NCBI GenBank assembly: GCA_018336015.1
Contig: JAGXQZ010000105.1
Location: 62,001 to 126,000, forward strand
Direction: 5' to 3'
DNA length: 64,000 bases
From: Algoriphagus sp.
Lineage (GTDB): Bacteria > Bacteroidota > Bacteroidia > Cytophagales > Cyclobacteriaceae
In this document: piece by piece, positions 15,956 to 24,121 of the stretch
Layout of the letters: each line of letters opens with the position of its first letter
Numbering within the stretch: the first letter of the stretch is position 1
Translations under genes and position numbers: made by a program
Notes under the pieces: model-generated
The model's input: the letters and a program-made list of their open reading frames with translations, nothing else
Database searches by the model: none
Told to the model about the DNA's origin: nothing

Positions 15956-17089
15956 ATGAATCGAATTCTTCCCTTAATCTTCGTAATTGTTTTTATTTTT
16001 TCTTGTTCTCAGCCAAATTCCAATGACAGAAAAGTGGATTTTTTTGTTGATCCAAAATTCATTTCCACGGGAAATTCCCTAGCCCAGTTTTACCTTTTCA
16101 ACCAAGTCCGAAATGATTCATTGTTTCTGTACAATTCATTTAATCACTCCCTTGATCTCGTTGATTTAAAATCAGATTCGGTAGTAAATCGGATAAAGTT
16201 TGAATTGAATGGCCCCAATGCGGTAAATGACATCAGCTCCTTTTATTTTCATAATCGGGACTCCATTTTTCTATCAGAGGAAAATTTTTCTGTTGCTCTG
16301 GTTAACTCCAAAGGTGAATTGAAAAACAGATACACTGATTTCCTGTCAAGCTTTCCTACAGAGGAAAAAGAGAAACTCTATTCCAATAGCCCTTCCTTGG
16401 GGTTTGCTTCCCAGATGCTGTATGATCCTTCTCAAAAGGAAATACTACTCTACTTCATGCCCTTCAATCAGGCGGAACAGAAGCGGATCTTTGCTGCCTA
16501 TTCTTTGGAGAGCGGAAAATCCAAATCCCTGCCGATTCACCTGCCTGACCAGTATTTGGATAAAAAATTGGATCTGAGCAAGTTGTTTTTGACTTCAGGC
16601 ACAGTGGATAAATCTGGCTTTACTTACCTCTTTTCCGGTAGTCCGTTTGTTTTCCGATATGATTTTCATACTAAGAAAGTAGCATCATTTGAAGCTAATC
16701 CTCCTTGGGAAAAGGTAAAGGCGGATGATATTCCTTTTGGTTCCATGAGTTCAGAGCAAAAACAGGACTTTATGAAGGAGAATCCATTTTACTATAAAAT
16801 CTACTTTGACCCCTATCGAAATCTGTACTACCGACTGAGTAGCCCACCAAGGCCAAATGCCACAGAGCCGGACTTTCATTATGTCAATTACAACACCATT
16901 TGTGTTACTGTATTGGACAAAGAGCTTCAGGTATTGGATCATCTTTTTCTCCCTAAAGAAAATGTGTACAATGTTGGATTCTCCTTTGTGACTTCAGAAG
17001 GGCTTTGGATCAGCTACAATGGAGGAAATCAAGATGATGAAAACTGGATCAAAGGAGATTTGATCAAATTCGATAACGTGACGAATTGA
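15956..17089 (+). CDS. DUF4221-family beta-propeller lipoprotein B
   Basis: A 377-residue lipoprotein with signal MNRILPLIFVIVFIFSC (lipobox FSC, Cys 17). Repeats of short strands carry NGPNAVND near 80, SVALVNSKGEL and a C-terminal WISYNGGN. The layout and length fit DUF4221, a family of predicted propellers on the cell surface or periplasmic face with unknown role. Codon use is closer to the flanking chromosome than that of lipoprotein A. The two share the signal, the GPN motif and overall length, so they are paralogues or xenologues. Confidence 0.78.
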   Translation: MNRILPLIFVIVFIFSCSQPNSNDRKVDFFVDPKFISTGNSLAQFYLFNQVRNDSLFLYNSFNHSLDLVDLKSDSVVNRIKFELNGPNAVNDISSFYFHNRDSIFLSEENFSVALVNSKGELKNRYTDFLSSFPTEEKEKLYSNSPSLGFASQMLYDPSQKEILLYFMPFNQAEQKRIFAAYSLESGKSKSLPIHLPDQYLDKKLDLSKLFLTSGTVDKSGFTYLFSGSPFVFRYDFHTKKVASFEANPPWEKVKADDIPFGSMSSEQKQDFMKENPFYYKIYFDPYRNLYYRLSSPPRPNATEPDFHYVNYNTICVTVLDKELQVLDHLFLPKENVYNVGFSFVTSEGLWISYNGGNQDDENWIKGDLIKFDNVTN

Positions 17090-17170
17090 TTTGAATACTG
17101 CTAAACCCTCCGAAGGTTTATCTCCCCACTCCCGTACTAGGCTATTCCGATTTTTCGGTTATTTTTGATC

Positions 17171-17587
17171 ATGCTTTCCAAAAAGACCAAGTACGCCCTG
17201 CATGCCCTGACTTACCTCGGTAAGCATCGGGAAAACAAGACCGTCCTGATTCAGGACATCGCCGAAGAACATGGCATTTCGCATAAGTTTCTCGAAAATA
17301 TCCTCCTCGAACTCCGAAAGGCCGGCTACCTCGGCAGCAAAAAGGGCAAAGGCGGTGGCTACTACCTGATCAAAGAACCCAAAGACATCCCACTTTCCCG
17401 AGTGATTCGACTCCTAGACGGGCCTATTGCCCTACTTCCCTGCGTCAGTCTCAACTACTACGAACCCTGCGCCGAGTGCAAGGATGAGTCCCACTGTGGC
17501 ATCAATCGGGTCATGGCTCAAGTCCGGGATGAAACGCTTAAAATACTGGAAAATAAGACCTTGCAGGATATATTGGAGCGGGAATAA
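17171..17587 (+). CDS. Rrf2-family transcriptional regulator
   Basis: A 138-residue protein with the Rrf2 winged helix (KKTKYALHALTYLG, HGISHKFLENILLELRKAGYL, KGKGGGYYL wing). A C-terminal cysteine motif PCVSLNYYEPCAEC...CG could hold a cluster or sense thiols. ATG 17171 is preferred over the upstream TTG at 17165. Its place directly before cysH suggests control of sulfate assimilation, like CymR in Firmicutes. The palindromes at 17605-17623 and 21224-21233 are candidate operators. A diverged fragment of a second copy lies at 14950-15060. Confidence 0.9.
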   Translation: MLSKKTKYALHALTYLGKHRENKTVLIQDIAEEHGISHKFLENILLELRKAGYLGSKKGKGGGYYLIKEPKDIPLSRVIRLLDGPIALLPCVSLNYYEPCAECKDESHCGINRVMAQVRDETLKILENKTLQDILERE

Positions 17588-17604
17588 AAATTTTTATCCA
17601 TAAA

Positions 17605-17623
17605 CCCTATAAAAAACATAGGG
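17605..17623 (+). promoter_or_regulatory. Candidate Rrf2 operator (CCCTAT-N7-ATAGGG) before cysH
   Basis: Inverted half-sites CCCTAT at 17605-17610 and ATAGGG at 17618-17623. The left half falls exactly where a -33 box is expected for the -7 box at 17630. The same half-sites form CCCTATAGGG at 21224 before the sulfite reductase gene. Confidence 0.5.
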
Positions 17624-17629
17624 AATATA

Positions 17630-17637
17630 TACTTTTG
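17630..17637 (+). promoter_or_regulatory. Bacteroidota -7 box of cysH
   Basis: TACTTTTG matches TAnnTTTG exactly. No TTTG lies 19-21 bp upstream; that place is taken by a CCCTAT half-site. Transcription would start near 17645, giving a leader of about 130 nt. Confidence 0.6.
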
Positions 17638-17644
17638 CTTTTCC

Positions 17645-17777
17645 TTGCCGTAAAGACAGCAATGATTTTAGATTTATTTGTAAAAAGCGCTTCTCTTCCG
17701 TGGAGAAGGCAAGTCTAAAATCTTGCTTGATTACCTTCACGAGCGAGTTTGGGAAAATGTAACAAAAGAAAAAAACA
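17645..17777 (+). ncRNA. Possible structured leader of cysH
   Basis: The leader contains GATTTTAGA (about 17664) complementary to TCTAAAATC (about 17713). Between them are CTTCTC/GAGAAG, and CTTGCC near 17645 can pair with GGCAAG near 17707. GCAAG/CTTGC can alternatively form a hairpin that hides TCTAAAAT in its loop. Mutually exclusive stems are a riboswitch or attenuator trait, but no known class (SAM-I, SAM-II) could be matched by eye. Confidence 0.35.
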
Positions 17778-18482
17778 ATGAGTCAGCCACTGAACTTGTC
17801 CGATCTTGAATCTCAGCTTGCAAGTTTGAGCGCTGAGGAAGGGCTCAAGCTGGTTGCTGATCTTTTTCCCGGGAAAGTGGTGTTTTCGACTTCTCTCGGT
17901 CAGGAAGATCAGGTCATCACCCAATTGATTGCTTCGCAAAAGCTTTCGATTCAGATCTTTTCTCTGGATACGGGCAGGTTGTTTCCTGAGACTCTGGAAT
18001 TGTTGTCCAGAACTGAGAGTAAATACAAAACCCGGATCAAGGTTTACTACCCGGAGACTGCTTCGGTCGAAAAATTGGTGGAGGACATCGGAATCAATGG
18101 GTTCTATGAATCAGTCGAAAACCGCAAATCCTGCTGCTTTGTCCGAAAAGTAGCGCCTTTGAAGCGAGCTTTGGCAGGGAATGCCGTTTGGGTAACCGGA
18201 CTGCGAGCCGAGCAAAGTGCCAACCGGAGTGAGATGAAGCGGATCGAGTGGGATGAGGCCAATCAGATCATTAAATACAATCCGCTATTGGATTGGACCT
18301 TTGATCAGATGATCTCCTACATCGAAGAGCAGAAAATTCCCTACAATCCACTCCACAATCAGGGATTTATCAGCATCGGCTGTGCTCCATGTACCAGGGC
18401 TATTCTCCCTGGAGAAGATGCCCGGGCCGGTAGATGGTGGTGGGAGGATTCGAAGAAGGAGTGTGGGTTGCATGCCAAATAA
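17778..18482 (+). CDS. cysH: Assimilatory APS/PAPS reductase
   Basis: A 234-residue enzyme that reduces adenylyl sulfate (APS) or PAPS to sulfite using thioredoxin. The PAPS-reductase PP-loop region FSTSLGQEDQ is near 36-45. The Cys pairs C119-C120 and C202-x2-C205 are the ligands of the [4Fe-4S] cluster found in APS-type reductases. ECGLH near the end carries the catalytic Cys229. The iron-sulfur ligands indicate APS as substrate, consistent with no cysC kinase in this cluster. First gene of the sulfate-reduction cluster after the Rrf2 regulator. Confidence 0.93.
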   Translation: MSQPLNLSDLESQLASLSAEEGLKLVADLFPGKVVFSTSLGQEDQVITQLIASQKLSIQIFSLDTGRLFPETLELLSRTESKYKTRIKVYYPETASVEKLVEDIGINGFYESVENRKSCCFVRKVAPLKRALAGNAVWVTGLRAEQSANRSEMKRIEWDEANQIIKYNPLLDWTFDQMISYIEEQKIPYNPLHNQGFISIGCAPCTRAILPGEDARAGRWWWEDSKKECGLHAK

Positions 18483-18532
18483 GACACAAGATTTTAGACA
18501 CAAGACATTAGACACAAAGACTTCGAGTTGAC

Positions 18533-18652
18533 GTCACTGCGAGGAGGCACGACGAAGCAGTCTCCAAATCAGGAAAATAGTGGCTGAGATTGCTTCGGGG
18601 CCGCTAGAAAATTAAAAATGGATTAAGTATCAGCTTGGCCCCTCGCAATGAC
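18533..18652. repeat. REP-like palindromic intergenic repeat
   Basis: Outer arms GTCACTGCGAGG (18533-18544) and CCTCGCAATGAC (18641-18652), inner arms CGAAGCAGTCTC and GAGATTGCTTCG. This is a familiar bacterial intergenic repeat layout. A half copy (GCGTCATTGCGAGGGAGGAA) starts at 19582. It is preceded by TAGACACAAGAC word repeats at 18482-18525. Confidence 0.75.
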
Positions 18653-18684
18653 GGCCAAGCGCATAAATAAAAATCGTATTTCCT

Positions 18685-19581
18685 ATGAACCTATTTATAC
18701 CTAACCCCAAAGAGGCAGAATCCATCTACATCCTGAGGGAAGTAGCGGCGCAGTTTGAGCGTCCGGTTCTGCTTTTTTCCGGGGGAAAAGACTCGATTAC
18801 CTTGGTGAGGCTGGCTCAAAAGGCCTTTTTCCCTGCCAAAATCCCTTTCCCTCTCCTCCATGTGGACACCGGGCACAATTTCCCAGAGACCATTGAATTC
18901 AGGGATTGGCTGGTCAAAGAATTGGGACTTGAACTGATCGTCAGAAACGTGCAGGACTCCATCGACCAAGGCAAAGTTCGTGAAGAGCGCGGTCGCTATG
19001 CAAGCCGAAATACGCTTCAGACGACCACACTTTTGGATGCCATCGAAGAGTTCAAGTTTGACGCTTGTATCGGTGGTGCAAGACGGGATGAAGAAAAAGC
19101 CCGAGCCAAAGAGCGCGTGTTTTCCGTCCGAGACGACTTTGGTCAGTGGGATGAAAAAAACCAGCGTCCGGAGCTATTCGACATGCTCAATGGGAAAATC
19201 CACGTGGGTCAAAACGTCCGAGTCTTCCCGATTTCCAACTGGACCGAGCTCGATGTGTGGGAATACATCCGCACTGAAAATATCGCCATTCCGAGCATCT
19301 ACTTTGCCCATAAACGGGAGGTGTTTTTCCGAGATGGAATGATTTGGACTGCCAATGAACACGTCTTCCGTGAAGCCCACGAAGAAGTGGTGGAGCGAAT
19401 GGTCAGATTTCGAACCGTCGGCGACATGACCTGTACCGCAGCGGTACTTTCAGAAGCGACGTCATTAGATGATGTGGTTGCAGAAATCCGCGAATCCACC
19501 ATCTCTGAACGCGGTGCCCGAATCGACGACAAGCGCTCCGAAGCAGCGATGGAGACGAGGAAGAAAGTCGGATACTTCTAG
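18685..19581 (+). CDS. cysD: Sulfate adenylyltransferase subunit 2
   Basis: A 298-residue ATP sulfurylase small subunit. The PP-loop LLFSGGKDSITLV is near residues 30-42. PLLHVDTGHNFPE, ACIGGARRDEEKARAKER and the C-terminal RGARIDDKRSEAAMETRKK are family signatures. With CysN it makes APS from sulfate and ATP. It is separated from cysH by 202 bp of repeats yet clearly in the same cluster. Confidence 0.96.
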   Translation: MNLFIPNPKEAESIYILREVAAQFERPVLLFSGGKDSITLVRLAQKAFFPAKIPFPLLHVDTGHNFPETIEFRDWLVKELGLELIVRNVQDSIDQGKVREERGRYASRNTLQTTTLLDAIEEFKFDACIGGARRDEEKARAKERVFSVRDDFGQWDEKNQRPELFDMLNGKIHVGQNVRVFPISNWTELDVWEYIRTENIAIPSIYFAHKREVFFRDGMIWTANEHVFREAHEEVVERMVRFRTVGDMTCTAAVLSEATSLDDVVAEIRESTISERGARIDDKRSEAAMETRKKVGYF

Positions 19582-19761
19582 GCGTCATTGCGAGGGAGGA
19601 ACGACCGAAGCAATCTTAATAATTAGGAAATACGCTAGAAATAGGTCCCGCAAGCGGGACGAAATACCTTACTTGAACCGAATGCTAATATTTCGCCGAA
19701 CGTAGTGAGGCCTATTTCAACTTATTTCCACGGTATTTCAATTGTGTATAAAAAATTAAAC
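19582..19761. repeat. Half REP plus dispersed hairpin repeat between cysD and cysN
   Basis: A half copy of the TCATTGCGAGG repeat (19582-19616). Then come hairpin GGTCCCGCAAGCGGGAC (about 19645-19661), GCCGAACGTAGTGAGGC, and the TTATTTCCACGGTATTTCA word (about 19722-19740) shared with 10840 and 24263. Confidence 0.65.
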
Positions 19762-21021
19762 ATGGATATACAAGGCAGAAAACTCATCAAAATCGCTACC
19801 GCAGGTTCTGTGGATGATGGCAAAAGTACGCTCATCGGACGCTTGCTATACGATACGCATTCCCTGACCACAGACAAGATCGAAGCGATCGAGCGTAGCT
19901 CAAAGCAGCGGGGATACGATTACTTGGATTTTTCACTGGCTACCGATGGCTTGGTGGCCGAGCGTGAGCAGGGCATCACCATTGACGTGGCTCATATTTA
20001 TTTCAATACCGATAAGACCAACTTCATCGTGGCAGATACTCCCGGGCATGTGGAGTACACCCGAAACATGGTGACGGGTGCCTCTACCTCTCAAGTGGCA
20101 ATCATCTTGATCGATGCCCGCAAAGGAGTCATCGAACAGACCTACCGCCACTTTTTCATCAGCAATCTTCTTCGCATTAGCCATGTCGTGGTAGCTATCA
20201 ACAAAATGGATTTGGTGGAGTACAGTGAAGATGTGTTTTTGAAAATCAAGGCAGACTTTGATGTCTTGGTGGAGAAAAGTGACTTTGCTGAAGAGCAGAT
20301 TACCTTTATTCCTTTGTCTGCGCTGAAGGGAGAAAATGTGACCCGAAAGTCAGAACACATGCCTTGGTATGTGGGGAATACGCTTTTGGATCATTTGGAA
20401 GTGTTGGAACCTGAGGATTTGCAAGAAAGTGCCGCGGCGAGATTTCCTGTTCAGTTGGTGATCCGTCCCAAAACCGAAGCCTACCATGATTTCAGAGGCT
20501 TTTCTGGAAAGCTTTATGGCAATTCTCTTCAAGTGGGAGACAGAGTTACCGTGCTTCCTTCCGGCAATGAATCCACCATTAAAAGCATTCATTTCTTCGA
20601 TCAGGAGTTGGAAAGTGCCGCTCCTGGTTCGTCCATCGTTCTTACTTTGGCTGATGAAGTTGATTGCAGCCGGGGTGATATGATCGTGAAAAGTGGAGAA
20701 GCTCCAAGTAGCGAGAAGACCATTTCAGCCACCGTTTGCCAAGTAAACAGCAAGGCCTTGAAAGTCGGGGGGAAATATATCCTGCAGCATGGAATTAATC
20801 GGGTATTGGCCAAAGTCGATCAGATCGAAGCTAGAATTCATACCGATTTCTCAGGAACCGAAGAGGCCGATCAGCTGAAACTGAATGATATCGGTAAGGT
20901 AAATCTTAGACTCAGCAAGCCGATTCACTTTGATTCCTACCATCATTCCAAGTCAAACGGAGCCTTTATCCTGATCGATGAGGGGACTTTTGATACGGTG
21001 TCGGTGGGGTTTATTGAGTAA
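19762..21021 (+). CDS. cysN: Sulfate adenylyltransferase subunit 1 (GTPase)
   Basis: A 419-residue EF-Tu-like GTPase that drives APS formation by CysD. Motifs: G1 GSVDDGKST, G2/G3 REQGITID and DTPGHVEYTRN, G4 NKMD. Beta-barrel domains follow. It is not fused to an APS kinase (CysC), in line with the APS-type reductase. ATG 19762 gives the standard N-terminus; in-frame codons upstream lie in the repeat. Confidence 0.95.
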   Translation: MDIQGRKLIKIATAGSVDDGKSTLIGRLLYDTHSLTTDKIEAIERSSKQRGYDYLDFSLATDGLVAEREQGITIDVAHIYFNTDKTNFIVADTPGHVEYTRNMVTGASTSQVAIILIDARKGVIEQTYRHFFISNLLRISHVVVAINKMDLVEYSEDVFLKIKADFDVLVEKSDFAEEQITFIPLSALKGENVTRKSEHMPWYVGNTLLDHLEVLEPEDLQESAAARFPVQLVIRPKTEAYHDFRGFSGKLYGNSLQVGDRVTVLPSGNESTIKSIHFFDQELESAAPGSSIVLTLADEVDCSRGDMIVKSGEAPSSEKTISATVCQVNSKALKVGGKYILQHGINRVLAKVDQIEARIHTDFSGTEEADQLKLNDIGKVNLRLSKPIHFDSYHHSKSNGAFILIDEGTFDTVSVGFIE

Positions 21022-21223
21022 GAGAATAGATGCTAGACACAAGACGCTAGACATAAGCCTTCTTTACCTGCCTGCCGCAGGCAGGTTCATTATTCAGTGT
21101 TCGCCATTCGATATTTAAAAATTCAGAACGTCGAATATTGAATTTCGAACCCTGAACGCCGAACCAAAAACAACTAGCCCTGACTTCGGTCTTGGCTTTT
21201 TCTCATAACCTATAACCTATTAT
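21022..21223. repeat. Word repeats between cysN and the sulfite reductase gene
   Basis: TAGACACAAGACGCTAGACA (21034-21053), the hairpin CCTGCCTGCCGCAGGCAGG (about 21066-21084) and CGAATATTGAATTTCGAAC-type words (21090-21165). No gene is seen. Confidence 0.65.
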
Positions 21224-21233
21224 CCCTATAGGG
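21224..21233 (+). promoter_or_regulatory. Candidate Rrf2 operator CCCTATAGGG before sulfite reductase
   Basis: A perfect 10-bp palindrome 15 bp before the ATG, sharing CCCTAT/ATAGGG half-sites with 17605-17623. A protein bound here would overlap the start of the transcript. Confidence 0.45.
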
Positions 21234-21248
21234 AAAAAAATTAAACCT

Positions 21249-23351
21249 ATGCAAAGCTTTCGAACCGAACTGGAAAACCCTATTGTAGAGCGGGATATTA
21301 TCGAATTGGAGCGAAAAATCGCCCTTTTCCGCGAGGGTAAAATCGATGAAGAGAAATTCAGAAGCCTTCGCCTTGCCCGTGGAGTCTATGGACAGCGTCA
21401 ACAAGGTGTGCAAATGGTACGGATCAAGCTCCCCTATGGAAGGGCTACTTCGGCACAGTTGAGAAGGATTTGCAAGGTTTCGGAGGAGTACTCTATCGGG
21501 CGCCTGCACATCACTACCCGTCAGGATATTCAAATTCACTTCGTAAGCTTGGACAGGACTCCTCAGCTTTGGGCAGAGTTGGAAAAGGACGATGTCACGC
21601 TTCGAGAGGCCTGCGGAAATACGGTAAGAAATGTCACCGCTTCGGAGACCGCAGGTATAGATCCAAAGGAACCCTTTGATGTGACCCCTTATGCCGATGC
21701 GACCTTCCGTTATTTTTTGAGAAATCCGGTTTGTCAGGAGATGGGGCGCAAGTTTAAGATGGCCTTTTCTTCCACAGATGAAGACACGGGCTTGGCTTAC
21801 ATGCACGATTTGGGCTTTATCCCCAAAGTCAAAGAAGTCGATGGAAATCAGTTGAGGGGTTTCAAGGTGTTGCTTGGTGGTGGTTTAGGCTCTCAGCCTC
21901 GACATGCGGATTTGATTACCGAGTTTTTGGAGACCGATCAGCTGATTCCCTTTATCGAAGCGGTGCTGCGAATCTTTGACCGGCACGGAGAGCGCGCAAG
22001 GAGAAATAAAGCGCGGATGAAGTTTTTGATCAAAGAGATCGGTTTGGAGGCCTTTTTGGATTTGGTAGAAAAAGAGAAAAAAGCACTTCCATTCCAACGC
22101 TTTCCCCTTCATTTTGAAAACTATGAGCAGGGAAGAACGCTACCCAATCCACCGGCTGTGGCGGTCAATCCCGCCGACTTGGGGCTGGACTTTGAGCTTT
22201 GGAAACTGACTAATGTGCTGCCGCAAAAGCAGGCTGGGTACGTTTCCATTGGGGTTCGCGTGCCTTTAGGGGATTTTTACCTGGATCAGGCTCGGCCTTT
22301 GGCAGATTTGGTGGAGCACTACGCTGCCGGAGAAATTCGATTTACCCTTCGCCAAAACATCTTGATCCGCGATGTGCGGGAAGATTTAGTGCCGTTCTTC
22401 TACCAGGAACTGAAAAAGATCAACCTTGCCCAGCGAGGCTATAATTCCCTTGGGGACATCACCGCCTGTCCGGGTACAGACACCTGCAACTTGGGCATTG
22501 CCAGCTCGACGGGAATTGCCAAGGAGCTGGAAAAGGTCATTGAGCAGGAGTATCCTCAATACCTCAGCAACCGCGACCTCGTGATCAAGATTTCCGGCTG
22601 CATGAATGCCTGCGGACAGCACAACATGGCCCACATTGGCTTTCAAGGCATGTCCATGAAGGCCGGCAAAACCGTCATTCCAGCTCTTCAAGTGCTGTTG
22701 GGTGGAGGAAATCTCGGCGATGGCAACGGTCGATTTGCCGACAAAGTAACCAAAGTTCCCAGCCGTCGTGGGCCTCAGGCACTGCGTGTTTTGCTGGAAG
22801 ATTTTGAGAAAAATGCAAGTGGAAAAGACTTCCTCAGCTACTATGATCGGCAAGGGCAGATGTATTTCTACGACTTGCTCAAGGAATTGAGTGATCCCGC
22901 TACCGTCACCGAAGCAGATTCGGTGGATTGGGGACATCAGGATGCCTATGAAGTGGCAGTGGGAGTTGGCGAATGTGCCGGAGTGGTGATTGACCTAGTG
23001 GCGACTTTGCTTTTGGAAGCTTTGGAAAAACTCGATCAAGGTCAGGAAGCCCTCGAGCAGGGTCGCTGGTCTGACAGCATTTACCATCATTATGCCGGCT
23101 TGATCAATGCTGCTAAAGCGCTTTTGCTAAGCGACGACATCAGCACCAACAGCTATGCGAGCATCGTAAGTCTTTTCGATGAGAAGTTTGTCGAGACCGG
23201 CAAAATCCAGTTGGAAGGCACCTTTGCCGACAAAGTCTATCAGATCAATCAGCACGAACCATCCGAAGAGTTTGCCAAGTCCTACGCCAAGCAAGCCATG
23301 GAGATCTACAGCCTGCTGAAAACCTATCGGGAAGAGGAGGTAGAGGCATGA
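21249..23351 (+). CDS. Assimilatory sulfite (nitrite/sulfite) reductase fused to a C-terminal HEPN domain
   Basis: A 700-residue protein. Two ferredoxin-like plus nitrite/sulfite reductase repeats fill residues 1 to about 560: RGVYGQRQQGVQMVRIKLPYG, RLHITTRQDIQIHFV, and the siroheme/[4Fe-4S] ligands CPGTDTC near 408-414 and GCMNACG near 452-456. The last 130 residues form a HEPN domain: helical EQGRWSDSIYHHYAGLINAAKALLLS then SLFDEKFVETG. Genomic context (cysHDN upstream, siroheme genes downstream) argues for sulfite reduction to sulfide. The HEPN role is unknown; it could recruit a partner or bind a nucleotide. The stop overlaps the start of the next gene (ATGA). Confidence 0.9.
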   Translation: MQSFRTELENPIVERDIIELERKIALFREGKIDEEKFRSLRLARGVYGQRQQGVQMVRIKLPYGRATSAQLRRICKVSEEYSIGRLHITTRQDIQIHFVSLDRTPQLWAELEKDDVTLREACGNTVRNVTASETAGIDPKEPFDVTPYADATFRYFLRNPVCQEMGRKFKMAFSSTDEDTGLAYMHDLGFIPKVKEVDGNQLRGFKVLLGGGLGSQPRHADLITEFLETDQLIPFIEAVLRIFDRHGERARRNKARMKFLIKEIGLEAFLDLVEKEKKALPFQRFPLHFENYEQGRTLPNPPAVAVNPADLGLDFELWKLTNVLPQKQAGYVSIGVRVPLGDFYLDQARPLADLVEHYAAGEIRFTLRQNILIRDVREDLVPFFYQELKKINLAQRGYNSLGDITACPGTDTCNLGIASSTGIAKELEKVIEQEYPQYLSNRDLVIKISGCMNACGQHNMAHIGFQGMSMKAGKTVIPALQVLLGGGNLGDGNGRFADKVTKVPSRRGPQALRVLLEDFEKNASGKDFLSYYDRQGQMYFYDLLKELSDPATVTEADSVDWGHQDAYEVAVGVGECAGVVIDLVATLLLEALEKLDQGQEALEQGRWSDSIYHHYAGLINAAKALLLSDDISTNSYASIVSLFDEKFVETGKIQLEGTFADKVYQINQHEPSEEFAKSYAKQAMEIYSLLKTYREEEVEA

Positions 23352-24121
23352 GAACGACAGTCAATCCAAAAGTAACCCTAGTCGGGGCAGGTCCCGGAGA
23401 TCCGGAACTGATGACTTTGAAAGGAATCCTGGCGCTCAATACGGCTGATGTGGTGCTGTATGACGCCTTGATTGATCCGGTTTTGCTGAAGCATGCTCCG
23501 GCTACTGCATTGAAACTATTTGTGGGAAAACGAGTGGGCAAGCACAGCACTCCTCAGGAAGACACCAATCAGCTTTGTGTCGAGCTCGCCCGAAAGCACG
23601 GTCACGTGGTCCGATTGAAAGGTGGAGACCCCTTTGTTTTTGGTAGGGGAGGAGAAGAAATCGAGTACATCGAGGCCTTTGGAATTCCTACAGCAGTGGT
23701 ACCGGGGATCACTTCGGCGATTGCAGTTCCTGCGCATGTGGGAATTCCAGTGACCAAAAGGGGTATTTCAGAGAGCTTCTGGGTAGTAACAGGGACGACC
23801 ACTGCAGGAGAACTTTCGCGGGATTTGGCGTTTGCGGCACAGTCCACAGCCACAGTAGTCATCTTAATGGGCACCAAAAAATTGGGAGAAATCACTGAAA
23901 CCTACAGAAAGGCTGGAAAGGAACACCTTCCCATCGCAATCATTCAAAGCGGAACCACCCGAGAAGAAAAAATCACGGCAGGATATATCCACGACATCGA
24001 GCAAAAGGCGGCAGAAAATCAGGTGGAAGCCCCTGCGGTCATCATTGTTGGCGAAGTCGTGAGGGAAAGTATGCGATTGGCGGAGGTGTATCGGGAAGTG
24101 GTGAAAATGGAAATGCGGTAG
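23348..24121 (+). CDS. cobA: Uroporphyrinogen-III C-methyltransferase
   Basis: A 257-residue SUMT that methylates uroporphyrinogen III twice with SAM to give precorrin-2, the precursor of the siroheme needed by the reductase just upstream. Signatures: VTLVGAGPGDPELMTLKG, VRLKGGDPFVFGRGGEE, TAVVPGITSAIAVPAHVGIPVTKRG (split over 75-115), and VVILMGTKKL. Its start overlaps the sulfite reductase stop by four bases, so they are translationally coupled. Confidence 0.95.
   Translation: MRTTVNPKVTLVGAGPGDPELMTLKGILALNTADVVLYDALIDPVLLKHAPATALKLFVGKRVGKHSTPQEDTNQLCVELARKHGHVVRLKGGDPFVFGRGGEEIEYIEAFGIPTAVVPGITSAIAVPAHVGIPVTKRGISESFWVVTGTTTAGELSRDLAFAAQSTATVVILMGTKKLGEITETYRKAGKEHLPIAIIQSGTTREEKITAGYIHDIEQKAAENQVEAPAVIIVGEVVRESMRLAEVYREVVKMEMR

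Noticed and set aside
23100-23351. HEPN domain as a separate toxin gene
   Set aside because: It is in frame with and continuous from the sulfite reductase, with no start or spacer, and no nucleotidyltransferase partner is nearby.
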